Notes under the pieces: generated by a model
Seen by the model: only the letters and a program-made list of their open reading frames with translations
Told to the model about the DNA's origin: nothing
Databases searched by the model: none
Source of the DNA: Lysinibacillus mangiferihumi
Lineage (GTDB): Bacteria > Bacillota > Bacilli > Bacillales_A > Planococcaceae
Assembly (NCBI RefSeq): GCF_003049665.1
Contig: NZ_PYWM01000010.1
Coordinates: 1-64,000, forward strand
Reading direction: 5' to 3'
Length of the DNA: 64,000 nucleotides
Program-made: the position numbers and the translations under genes
Shown here: in pieces, positions 32,692 to 40,841 of the stretch
How positions within the stretch are numbered: the first letter of the stretch is position 1
Layout: each line of letters starts with the position of its first letter

Positions 32692-32811
32692 GGAGAGTAG
32701 ATATGCTCATAGAGAATGGTCAACTTGGGAATTAAATCCAATTATTTACTATAAAAAATGACAAAAGACATCAAGGTTAAAACTTCTTGATGTCTTTTGT
32801 CGACAATCTGA

Positions 32812-32833
32812 GCAGAGAGTAATCACTCTCTGC
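32812..32833. repeat. Right target duplication: palindromic serA terminator stem
   Basis: Same 22 bp as 32121-32142. On the minus strand it directly follows serA but lacks a T-run; the next hairpin inside the IS end (32761-32800) is followed by CATTTTTTA on the minus strand and may now terminate serA. Confidence 0.78.
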
Positions 32834-32849
32834 TTACGTATTTTAATGA

Positions 32850-34457
32850 TTAAAGGTCAATTGCTTTTACTTCGTCGATGTTTTCAAGTTGTGCAACGAA
32901 TGCTAAATCTTCTTCTGTCACAACATTATCGATAGTTAGCATCATAACAGCTGTTCCGCCAACTTCAGCGCGTCCCACTTGCATCGTAGCGATGTTGATG
33001 TCTTTTTCAGCTAATTTCGTTGCCACACGTCCAATTGCACCTGGTTTATCTGTGTTTTTAATGTAAAGAAGGTGCCCTTCTGGTACAACGTCTACTACGT
33101 AGTTTTCTACTTTTACAATACGTGCGCCAAGGCCATTTAGTAATGTACCAGCTACTGTATGTGTTTCATTTGCTGTTTTTACTTCAATCGTAATTAAGCT
33201 TGTGAAGCCTTTAGCAGTAGTAGTTTTATGTTCGTTAATTTTCATACCGATACGTTCAGATAAGTAGCGAGCATTAACGTCATTGACATGGTTGCCGTGG
33301 TTTTTAGCTAGTAATCCTTTTAATGCATTAGAAGTTAAAGGACGTACGTCGTAATTTGCTACTTCACCAGCATAAGATAAGTTAATCTCTTTTACAGGCT
33401 CTACTGTAACTTGTGATAAGAATGAACCAAGTTTTTCAGCTAATTCAAAGAAAGGTTCTACTTGTGCAAGAAGTTCTTTTGGAATTGAAGGCATATTAAC
33501 TGGGTTTGTCACTGTACCTGTTTTGTAGAATTTAATAATGTCATTAGAAACGTCAACGGCTACAGATTCTTGCGCCTCAATTGTAGATGCACCTAAGTGA
33601 GGTGTTGCAATCACTTGTGGTAAAGTTAGTAATTTATGATCAGTCGCTGGTTCAGAAACGAATACGTCTAGTGCTGCACCTGCTACTTTGCCTTCTACAA
33701 TCGCATCATATAAATCGTCTTCATTGATGATACCACCACGTGCACAGTTAATGATACGTACGCCATCTTTCATCATAGCGAATTTTTCTTTGTTAATAAG
33801 GTTACGTGTTTCAGGAAGTAATGGTGTGTGTACTGTAATGAAGTCAGCTGCAGCACAAATTTCTTCTACAGTAGATTTTGTTACACCTAATTCATTTGCA
33901 CGTTCATCAGTTAAGAATGGATCGTACGCCATAATATTCATACGTTGCCCTTTTGCACGGTAAGCTACTTCTACACCGATACGACCGAAGCCAACAACAC
34001 CTAATGTTTTATTTTTAAGCTCAACCCCAACATATGATTTACGGTCCCATTTACCATTTTTCAGTGTGTTGAAAGCTTGTGGAATGTGACGAGCAAGAGA
34101 AGTCATCATGGCGATTGTATGTTCAGCTGCAGAGTTTGTGTTACCATCGGGAGCATTGACTACGATAATACCATGCTCTGTTGCAGCAGCTAGGTCAATG
34201 TTGTCAACACCTACACCAGCACGTCCAATTAATTTTAAATTTTTTGCAGCTTCGATTACTTCGCGTGTCACAGTAGTTTGAGAACGCACAAGTAATACGT
34301 CGATATCAGCGATTTTTGCAATTAACTCCTCTGGTGCTAGCCCAGTATCAATAATAACGTTTAAGTTTAAATCTTTCTCTTGGCGTAGTGGGAAAATACC
34401 ATCTTCACTTAGTGGGTCAGCGATAAATACGTTAATAGTTTTTGTTGCAGTTGTCAT
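32850..34457 (-). CDS. serA: D-3-phosphoglycerate dehydrogenase
   Basis: First enzyme of serine synthesis: 3-phosphoglycerate to 3-phosphohydroxypyruvate with NAD+. 535 residues: substrate domain, Rossmann domain with [14 protein letters not shown] and [12 protein letters not shown], catalytic His in TPHLGAST, the intervening (ASB) domain (about 320-450), and a C-terminal ACT domain (about 460-535; [30 protein letters not shown]) for serine feedback. Start follows AAAAGGAGCTAATTACAA. The leader is a T-box. The terminator has been split by an insertion element. Confidence 0.96.
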   Translation of the reverse strand: MTTATKTINVFIADPLSEDGIFPLRQEKDLNLNVIIDTGLAPEELIAKIADIDVLLVRSQTTVTREVIEAAKNLKLIGRAGVGVDNIDLAAATEHGIIVVNAPDGNTNSAAEHTIAMMTSLARHIPQAFNTLKNGKWDRKSYVGVELKNKTLGVVGFGRIGVEVAYRAKGQRMNIMAYDPFLTDERANELGVTKSTVEEICAAADFITVHTPLLPETRNLINKEKFAMMKDGVRIINCARGGIINEDDLYDAIVEGKVAGAALDVFVSEPATDHKLLTLPQVIATPHLGASTIEAQESVAVDVSNDIIKFYKTGTVTNPVNMPSIPKELLAQVEPFFELAEKLGSFLSQVTVEPVKEINLSYAGEVANYDVRPLTSNALKGLLAKNHGNHVNDVNARYLSERIGMKINEHKTTTAKGFTSLITIEVKTANETHTVAGTLLNGLGARIVKVENYVVDVVPEGHLLYIKNTDKPGAIGRVATKLAEKDINIATMQVGRAEVGGTAVMMLTIDNVVTEEDLAFVAQLENIDEVKAIDL

Positions 34458-34576
34458 TTGTAATTAGCTCCTTTTAAATAAAATTATTAGTGGTGTCTCT
34501 ATGTGACAGTCCGGATTTTGTAATATTGCGGCATCTTACAGCATGCAAACAATCTCCTTTCTTTATTCGAAACAAT

Positions 34577-34870
34577 ATAAAAGCCCTCCACGCCTTACAA
34601 ACACAGGTATTGTGTCGTAAGGGGCGAAAGGCTGAATAAATATAGGTTCGCGGTACCACCCTTAATCACTGAACGAAAGGATTCCGTTGCAGTCTTAGCT
34701 ATATGCGTAACGTGCATGTGACGGATAGGCTTACTTTGACAGTTTCGGCTTATCTATTCGGGAGTGGAACTATATCGTAGAAATCACTGATTTACACCAA
34801 CCATCAGCTCTCTTTGGATTTTCTTTCGACTAGCGTGTCTCCGTCGTTATATTTTTGTGTGATTAAATTT
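34577..34870 (-). promoter_or_regulatory. T-box riboswitch leader of serA (probably tRNA-Ser)
   Basis: The minus strand contains the T-box AAGGGTGGTACCGCGAACC (34645-34663) and, upstream, the stem I conserved stretch AGAGAGCTGATGGTTGGTG (about 34800). An intrinsic terminator (34577-34633: AGCC..CCTTAC / GTAAGG..GGCT, then TTTT) lies just downstream of the T-box, as expected for transcription antitermination. The specifier loop region reads AGTTCCACTCCCGAA; UCC (Ser) is the most sensible specifier given the gene, but I cannot fold it here. Confidence 0.9.
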
Positions 34871-34876
34871 GATAAC

Positions 34877-34906
34877 ATCATAATCCTTATTGTTCACCTT
34901 TGTCAA
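34877..34906 (-). promoter_or_regulatory. serA promoter
   Basis: On the minus strand: TTGACA, 18 bp, TATGAT. Start predicted at about 34870, at the front of the T-box leader. Confidence 0.75.
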
Positions 34907-35269
34907 CAATAAATCGAAAAAAGATTAAAATTTCTCACTTCAAAAGTCTGAAAACTACTTAAAAACGAACTATAATAACAATTTAATTTAATAATGTTCG
35001 TCTTTTTGCGGAGGACAATGTAAGCGCTAACGAATCTGTCAAGACAGGTGACATGGGGGTTTCTAGAGAATGAAAAGATAAAAAAACAATAAAGAATTAT
35101 TGGAATATAATAGATTATTTCCAAAAAACTCTCTTTATTTTGATGCGGAAGGCGAACAATTTTGTGCTGAAACATTTTTGGCAAAGTAATAAAAAGTTAG
35201 AAGGTAAAGCAACAACAAGAGAAGAATGTATGTAGTGAAAGGTGGATTTAGATATTTGGGGGTGTAGGC
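34907..35269. other. Intergenic region before the FAD dehydrogenase gene
   Basis: About 360 bp, AT-rich. It holds a strong cre-like site (35019-35032), but no coding region or RNA gene is visible. Confidence 0.6.
35019..35032 (+). promoter_or_regulatory. Candidate cre site before the FAD dehydrogenase gene
   Basis: TGTAAGCGCTAACG agrees with the CcpA site consensus at all but the last base. It lies 238 bp before the start codon. Confidence 0.5.
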
Positions 35270-36934
35270 ATGAAATACGATGTAGCGATTGTTGGTGCTG
35301 GACTGGCTGGACTTGTTGCCGCCTGTGAATTAATAGATGCGAAGAAGCGTGTACTGTTAGTGGATCAGGAGCCTGAAAATTCGATGGGGGGACAGGCATT
35401 TTGGTCTTTTGGTGGCATCTTTTTAGTAAATTCACCAGAGCAAAAGAGGCTTGGCATTAAGGATAGTAAAGAGCTTGCATGGCAGGATTGGCTAGGGACT
35501 GCTGGTTTTGACCGATTGGAAGATGAGGATGCATGGGCTTACAAATGGGCACGAGCGTATGTAGATTTTGCTGCTGGAGAAAAATACGCTTGGCTTAAAT
35601 CGTTCGGAATAAAGTTTTTCCCTGTTGTTGGTTGGGCTGAACGTGGGGGCTCATTAGCAGGTGGTCACGGTAATTCAGTTCCGCGTTTTCATATTGTCTG
35701 GGGAACAGGCCCAGGGATTGTAAAGCCATTTGCCGATAAAGTGAAAAAAGCGATTAAGGAAGGCTTTGTAGATTTTAAGCCGAGGCACCGTGTCGATGAA
35801 TTTATACAAAAAGACGACAAAATTGCAGGGATAAGTGGCACAATTTTAGCAGAAAGCTTTGCCCAACGTGGAGAGCAAAGTTCGCGTCTTGGCATTGGTG
35901 CATTTTCCTATGAAGCAGATGCGGTTATTGTAGCAAGTGGTGGTATTGGTGCCAATATTGACTTAGTGCGCAAAAATTGGCCAGCTCGACTTGGGGCACC
36001 ACCGAAAAATATGGTATGTGGTGTGCCAGCGTATGTAGACGGCCGAATGCTAGAAATTACTGAACATGTAGGTGGCCGTATCGTTAATCGTGATCGTATG
36101 TGGCATTATACAGAGGGATTGAAAAATTGGGATCCAATTTGGCCAAATCACGGTATTCGTATTTTACCAGGCCCATCCTCCTTGTGGTTTGATGCCGAGG
36201 GAAATCGCTTTGGGACACCCAACTTTCCAGGATTTGATACATTAAGTACATTAGAGGCTATTCAAAAAACAGGTTATGATTATTCATGGTTTATTTTAAC
36301 GGAGAAAATTATTGAAAAGGAGTTTGCTTTATCGGGTTCAGAGCAAAATCCAGATTTAACAAATAGAAGCATCCCGCAGTTGCTGAAACGTATATTGCCT
36401 GGTCCACCTGCGCCGATTCAAGCATTCAAAAATCATGGTGAGGACTTTGTTATTGCGAACGATTTAAAGCAACTCGTCGATGATATGAATAAACTTGCAG
36501 GTAATGACTTGCTTGATTTTATAAAAATTAAGGAACAAATTCTAGCACGAGATCGTGAAATGGATAATAAATTTACGAAGGATGTCCAAGTGAATGCCAT
36601 TTACGGAGCGAGAAATTATATTGGTGATAAGGTCGTGCGCGTTGCAAAGCCTCATAAAATGTTGGATACAAAAAATTGGCCATTAATTGCGGTGCGCTTA
36701 AATATTTTAACCCGTAAAACATTAGGGGGATTACAAACCAATTTAGATGGGGCTGTAATTGGTATGGACGGACAGCCGGTGCCAGGGTTATTTGCAGCTG
36801 GAGAAGTGAGTGGTTTCGGTGGCGGTGGGGTACACGGATACCGCGCGTTGGAAGGCACATTTGTTGGCGGATGTTTATTCACTGGACGGCAAGTAGGACG
36901 ATATTTAGCCCGTGCCAGTCACTCACACAATTAG
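35270..36934 (+). CDS. FAD-binding dehydrogenase (KstD/fumarate reductase-like)
   Basis: 554-residue flavoprotein of the FAD_binding_2 family. N-terminal dinucleotide fold VAIVGAGLAGLVAACELIDAKKRVLLVDQ, the GGQAFWSFGGIF flavin loop, RFHIVWGTGPGI, VASGGIGANIDLV, and the C-terminal GLFAAGEVSGFGGGGVHGYRALEGTFVGG FAD motif. Such proteins dehydrogenate ketosteroids or reduce enoates; substrate unknown. Start follows TTGGGGGTGTAGGC. A cre-like site upstream suggests catabolite control. The last eight codons (RASHSHN-stop) lie within a copy of a dispersed repeat, so the C-terminus and stop codon are supplied by the repeat. Confidence 0.87.
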   Translation: MKYDVAIVGAGLAGLVAACELIDAKKRVLLVDQEPENSMGGQAFWSFGGIFLVNSPEQKRLGIKDSKELAWQDWLGTAGFDRLEDEDAWAYKWARAYVDFAAGEKYAWLKSFGIKFFPVVGWAERGGSLAGGHGNSVPRFHIVWGTGPGIVKPFADKVKKAIKEGFVDFKPRHRVDEFIQKDDKIAGISGTILAESFAQRGEQSSRLGIGAFSYEADAVIVASGGIGANIDLVRKNWPARLGAPPKNMVCGVPAYVDGRMLEITEHVGGRIVNRDRMWHYTEGLKNWDPIWPNHGIRILPGPSSLWFDAEGNRFGTPNFPGFDTLSTLEAIQKTGYDYSWFILTEKIIEKEFALSGSEQNPDLTNRSIPQLLKRILPGPPAPIQAFKNHGEDFVIANDLKQLVDDMNKLAGNDLLDFIKIKEQILARDREMDNKFTKDVQVNAIYGARNYIGDKVVRVAKPHKMLDTKNWPLIAVRLNILTRKTLGGLQTNLDGAVIGMDGQPVPGLFAAGEVSGFGGGGVHGYRALEGTFVGGCLFTGRQVGRYLARASHSHN

Positions 36935-37010
36935 GGTATCTGCGGGAAGCACGAAATGTAAGTCGCTTGCGGCTTACAACGTGCCCGCAGTGCCAGTCAC
37001 TCAAACAATT
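36912..37010. repeat. Two GTGCCAGTCAC repeats enclosing a GC-rich palindrome
   Basis: Copies at 36912-36932 and 36990-37010. Between them an imperfect palindrome CTGCGGG (36940-36946) / CCCGCAG (36984-36990) with an inner TGTAAGTCGC / GCGGCTTACA. It separates two convergent genes and may work as a terminator for both. Confidence 0.75.
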
Positions 37011-37015
37011 TAACG

Positions 37016-37972
37016 TTAAACTTGTGCAATTTTTACGATTTGTTCTTCCACTTGCTCTTTTGTCCAGCCATTTTCTTCAACAAAGAAATTACGTTTTGCG
37101 CGACGGCAATCATCTGAACAGCTGCGCATATAAAATGCCTCATGCTTTTCCTCGCATAGCATTAATTTATGACATTCCGGATTCGCGCAATTTGTATAAC
37201 GCTCTGTTGGCTCTCCTGTAAAATAGTCTTTGCCAACAATCACATGCTCAACCTGATTAATCGGCACACTGCGACGGCGGTCAAAAACAAACATCTGTCC
37301 ATCCCATAATTGTCCCTGAACTTCAGGGTCTTTAGCATACGTGGCAATACCGCCATGTAATTGACCGACACTTTCACCGTAGCCCTCACGCTTTAACCAA
37401 CCAGAGAACTTTTCGCAGCGAATGCCGCCTGTGCAATAAGTTAAAATATCTTTACCAACAAAATCCTCTTTATGTTCCTCCATCCAAGCAGGAAGATCAC
37501 GGAAGTTTTCGATCTCTGGACGCACAGCATTGCGGAAATGTCCTAAATCAAATTCATAATCATTTCGTGCATCGATAATAACGGTATTATCTGCCTGCAT
37601 ACGCGTCATAAATTCCTTAGGTGTTAAATATTCGCCCGTTATTTCTAATGGGTTAATATCCTGTTCTAGCCCTAGGTGGACAATCTCTTTACGAGGACGT
37701 ACATGCATTTTTTTAAAGGTATGTCCTTCTGCTTCATCGATTTTCCACATAATATCTTTAAAACGAGGATCTGCCTTCATATGATTCATATAGCGTTCCG
37801 TTTGCTCAACCGTACCAGAAACTGTCCCGTTAATGCCCTCTAATCCTACTAAAATACGACCGAGTAAACCAAGTTCTTTACAGAATGCTAAATGCTCTGC
37901 TGCAAATGCTACAGGATCCTCGATAGCAACATATTTATAATAAAGTAATACACGAAAGTCCTTTTGTGTCAC
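37016..37972 (-). CDS. trhO: tRNA uridine(34) hydroxylase TrhO (rhodanese-like, UPF0176)
   Basis: About 318 residues. Hydroxylates U34 of certain tRNAs to 5-hydroxyuridine using oxygen. Start GTG 37972, 7 nt after AAAGGTGGG; the ATG at 37996 lies before that site. N-terminal ferredoxin-like domain (about 1-95; [25 protein letters not shown]), rhodanese domain (about 115-215) with the active-site loop [14 protein letters not shown], and a C-terminal cysteine-rich segment ([33 protein letters not shown]) likely binding zinc. B. subtilis type YbfQ. Confidence 0.93.
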   Translation of the reverse strand: MTQKDFRVLLYYKYVAIEDPVAFAAEHLAFCKELGLLGRILVGLEGINGTVSGTVEQTERYMNHMKADPRFKDIMWKIDEAEGHTFKKMHVRPRKEIVHLGLEQDINPLEITGEYLTPKEFMTRMQADNTVIIDARNDYEFDLGHFRNAVRPEIENFRDLPAWMEEHKEDFVGKDILTYCTGGIRCEKFSGWLKREGYGESVGQLHGGIATYAKDPEVQGQLWDGQMFVFDRRRSVPINQVEHVIVGKDYFTGEPTERYTNCANPECHKLMLCEEKHEAFYMRSCSDDCRRAKRNFFVEENGWTKEQVEEQIVKIAQV

Positions 37973-38111
37973 AAAAATACCCACCTTTAATTTCATTATT
38001 CGACATTAAATATAGCATAACAACAGCTATTTTGCGTAGAACAGAAGGAGTTTTCCAAAAAAAGACGAATAGTACATAGTGAATGACTATTCATATTTGG
38101 GGGTGTGGGAC

Positions 38112-38894
38112 ATGGAATTTTCAACAATTACATTAGAAAAATTAGAGCGTCGTGCAACATTAACGCTCAATCGACCACAAGCTATGAATGCAATGGACGA
38201 TGTGATGATGCGTGAATTAGCGGAGTGCTTTGAAGCATTACAGCAAGAACAGGAAATACAGGTTTTGGTTATTCGCGGGGAAGGTAAAGTTTTTTCTGCA
38301 GGTGGGGATATTAAAGCAATGCTTGATCCTAATAAGCCGTTAAATATTGATGAGGCAATGGGCTATTTAACCCGTATTGTTAAGGCTTATTACCAACTAC
38401 CAATGATTGTGATAGCTGCAGTTCATGGTGCTTCAGCGGGGTTAGGATTTAGTTTAACACTTGGTGCAGATATTATCGTTGCTTGTGAAAATAGCAAGCT
38501 GGCAATGAACTTTATCGGGATTGGCTTAATACCAGATGGTGGGGGTCATTTCTTTATGAAGGAAAGAATTGGCACTGTAAAGGCAAAACAAATGATTTGG
38601 GAAGGAAAAGTGCTAACAGCCGAGGAAGCACATAGTGTAGGCTTAATTGATTATGTTGCGCCTGAAGGGTCGGTTTTTGCAGTGGCTGATCAGTTAGTAG
38701 GAAAGATGCTTGCTTCACCAATTGCGTCAATGATTATGACAAAAAGAATTTTGCATAGTCAGAATATGCCTCAATTAGAGAGCATTTTAGCGATGGAAGC
38801 ACAAGGGCAATCCGCTATGCGAAAAACGGCAGATCATTTAGAAGGTATTCATGCATTTGTTGAAAAAAGAACACCTGTCTTTGTAGGACAATAA
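38112..38894 (+). CDS. Enoyl-CoA hydratase/isomerase family protein
   Basis: 260-residue crotonase-fold protein. Start ATG 38112 follows GGGGGTGTGGGAC; the upstream in-frame ATG at 38079 lacks a site. Oxyanion-hole motifs: VIRGEGKVFSAGGDIKAML and AVHGASAGLGFSLTLGADIIVA; the catalytic region LNFIGIGLIPDGGGHFFMKERIG has Gly/Asp in place of the second catalytic Glu of classic hydratases (IPDGGG), which is common in PaaG/isomerase-like members, so hydratase activity is uncertain. Single gene; a role in fatty or aromatic acid degradation is inferred only from family. Confidence 0.87.
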   Translation: MEFSTITLEKLERRATLTLNRPQAMNAMDDVMMRELAECFEALQQEQEIQVLVIRGEGKVFSAGGDIKAMLDPNKPLNIDEAMGYLTRIVKAYYQLPMIVIAAVHGASAGLGFSLTLGADIIVACENSKLAMNFIGIGLIPDGGGHFFMKERIGTVKAKQMIWEGKVLTAEEAHSVGLIDYVAPEGSVFAVADQLVGKMLASPIASMIMTKRILHSQNMPQLESILAMEAQGQSAMRKTADHLEGIHAFVEKRTPVFVGQ

Positions 38895-38986
38895 GGCATT
38901 CTTGTAATTGAGGTATAGGTCACAGCTTAGCAAAGAACAGGCTGGATAAAAGTACGATTGATGTTTTGATAACAATAGACTATACA

Positions 38987-39102
38987 AGGTAAGCCCCGCC
39001 ACGAACATTTCTGTAGCGAGACAACGAGATTCCGTTGCATGCATGATGCAAAAGAGAATGCTCGATGCTCGACCACAAAAAGCGAAGTGGCGGGGCTTAC
39101 CT
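38987..39102. repeat. 116 bp MITE-like inverted-repeat element
   Basis: Perfect 16 bp terminal inverted repeats AGGTAAGCCCCGCCAC (38987-39002) and its complement (39087-39102) enclose 84 bp that include GCATGCATGATGC. It lies between convergent genes and has no T-run. No obvious target duplication is seen. Confidence 0.7.
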
Positions 39103-39146
39103 ATTTTCAAAGATATAGCTAATTACAATGTGACATGCGTCATCGA

Positions 39147-39332
39147 TTAAACATGGAATAATATTAATTTTCCAGAAGAGTTAACAAGGCGATGTGTTTT
39201 TTCCGCAACTCCCTTTTCTTCGATTTGCTGTTGACCGTTTACTTTTGCAGCTTCATCATTTTCAAATGTCCAAGTTTCATCATACAAAGTTTCTCCAGTT
39301 TTCTCAAAAGCTGTAAAACGATAATTATTCAT
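39147..39332 (-). CDS. YhzC-like small protein
   Basis: 61 residues, MNNYRFTAFEKTGETLYDE at the front and THRLVNSSGKLILFHV at the end. It appears to match the B. subtilis YhzC-type family of small cytosolic proteins of unknown function; the assignment is from memory. Start ATG 39332 follows GGTGGGG with 7 nt spacing, a leader (GGGGTTTGTNTATGA) nearly identical to that of yheE. No signal peptide or membrane segment. Confidence 0.75.
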   Translation of the reverse strand: MNNYRFTAFEKTGETLYDETWTFENDEAAKVNGQQQIEEKGVAEKTHRLVNSSGKLILFHV

Positions 39333-39621
39333 ACACAAACCCCACCCTTTACTAAATTATATCTCTATTATACATAGAAGAAATATAAACTTCACGGTAT
39401 ATCTAGCGAATATTTCGATAATTTACGAAAATTGTGGAAAATTTAGTACAACCTCAAGAAGAGCTGTTACATGAATTCGTTTCTCATATTGTAGGAAGTA
39501 TGATAAAATAGAACAAATATTCGCTTTTGATTCATCCTTTCTGTAGATAGGCACAAATCTACAAACAAAATTAAAATCTAGACTTAATTATGAGATTCCA
39601 TTTATTTATAGAGGTGATTAG
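39333..39621. other. Divergent promoter region
   Basis: AT-rich spacer between the small gene and the yhaO operon; no further gene or clear palindrome is seen. Confidence 0.5.
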
Positions 39622-40836
39622 ATGTCCGCAATTCGTTTTTTCCATATGGCAGATTTACATTTAGATAGTCCTTTTAAAGGCTTATTTGGATTACCTGACA
39701 ATAATCTTAAGAAAATTAGAGCAAGTACCTTTGAAGCATTTGATAAAATTATTCATAGGGCAATCGAAGAAAGACCAGATTTCTTGCTTATTGTTGGGGA
39801 TATTTATGATGGAGAAAATCGTAGCTTACAGGCACAAAGACGTTTTCAAACAGCAATGGAAACACTTTTTGAGCATAACATCCCCGTTATTGTCAGCTAT
39901 GGCAATCACGATCATTTACATGGTTCTTGGACACGCTTTGCCTTGCCAAGCAATGTCTACGAATTACCAGCAGATACGAGTGTTGTGCAATTAAAAATTC
40001 GTGGTCAGCAGGTCAATATTTATGGCTTCAGCTATGGTCAGCGTCATGTAAAAGAAGCAATGATCCATCATTATCCAGTTGCGCAGGATCAGCATGCTAT
40101 CCATATAGGTATGTTGCATGGCAGTGAAGCCAGTGATTCAACGCACGCAGTTTATGCACCATTTAAAAAAGAACAACTTCTTGCAAAAGGCTATCATTAT
40201 TGGGCGCTTGGCCATATTCATAAACGACAGTTATTACACAAAGAACCACCTATTGTTTATCCAGGCAATATTCAAAGCCGCCATCGTAATGAACAAGGAA
40301 TAAAAGGATTTTACGATGTAACCTTGTCACAAACCTCTGCTAATTTAACATTTGTACCAACTTCTGCTGTTGTTTATAACGTCGTAGAAGTGGATTGTAC
40401 AAATGTAATGCATGCCAACGAGTTACTGCAAAAATGCGAGGAGGCTATCGCAAACAATCGCATGGAATATGGTGCCTCAGTTATTGACTTGCACTTACAC
40501 CATATAGATGATGAAGCTGAAACATTATTTGAACATGCCACGATAGATGAATGGCTAGAAACCATTCGGGAAGCAGAGGATGGTATTGAACCGATGGGGT
40601 GGGTGCAAAAACTATTTATCCACAAAAGTACAGCTTCTTCTGAATCGACAGCTATAACAAAATCGGTAATAAGCGTTATGGATCAATGGGACATTACGGA
40701 GTGGAAGGATATTTTAAAGGATTTGTACCAACATGCGAGTGGTGCGAGATTTGTTGAACCTTTAACGGAACGAGAAATTGAGCATTTGAAGCTTGAGGCG
40801 CAGGCGTTATTAGCGGATGAAATTCAAAGGGTGTGA
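39622..40836 (+). CDS. yhaO: YhaO, SbcD/Mre11-like DNA repair phosphoesterase
   Basis: 404-residue metallophosphoesterase predicted to be the nuclease partner of YhaN, as Mre11 is of Rad50. Metal motifs FFHMADLHLDSPF, LLIVGDIYDGENR, IVSYGNHDHLHG, IGMLHGSE, WALGHIHKRQLL and YPGNIQSRHRNE in the usual Mre11 order. The C-terminal third (about 270-404) is helical, likely the partner-binding region. Start follows TAGAGGTGATTAG. The stop codon overlaps the first possible start of yhaN. In B. subtilis yhaO-yhaN-yhaM are likewise adjacent. Confidence 0.93.
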   Translation: MSAIRFFHMADLHLDSPFKGLFGLPDNNLKKIRASTFEAFDKIIHRAIEERPDFLLIVGDIYDGENRSLQAQRRFQTAMETLFEHNIPVIVSYGNHDHLHGSWTRFALPSNVYELPADTSVVQLKIRGQQVNIYGFSYGQRHVKEAMIHHYPVAQDQHAIHIGMLHGSEASDSTHAVYAPFKKEQLLAKGYHYWALGHIHKRQLLHKEPPIVYPGNIQSRHRNEQGIKGFYDVTLSQTSANLTFVPTSAVVYNVVEVDCTNVMHANELLQKCEEAIANNRMEYGASVIDLHLHHIDDEAETLFEHATIDEWLETIREAEDGIEPMGWVQKLFIHKSTASSESTAITKSVISVMDQWDITEWKDILKDLYQHASGARFVEPLTEREIEHLKLEAQALLADEIQRV

Positions 40837-40841
40837 GAACT

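Larger units (their letters stand above)
32143..32811. mobile_element. Internally deleted IS1182-like element in the serA terminator
   Basis: Terminal inverted repeats TCAGACTGTAGACAAA (32143-32158) and, inverted, TCAGATTGTCGACAAA (32796-32811): 14 of 16 match. A 22 bp direct duplication flanks the element exactly. Subterminal hairpins lie at both ends (about 32149-32188 and 32761-32800). Only a C-terminal transposase fragment remains; at 669 bp the element is far below the usual 1.5 kb or more of the family. A GC-rich palindromic repeat occupies the position of the missing part. Confidence 0.82.

Noticed and set aside
34474..34659. Minus-strand frame in the serA leader
   Set aside because: It overlaps the T-box and terminator, which explain the sequence fully.
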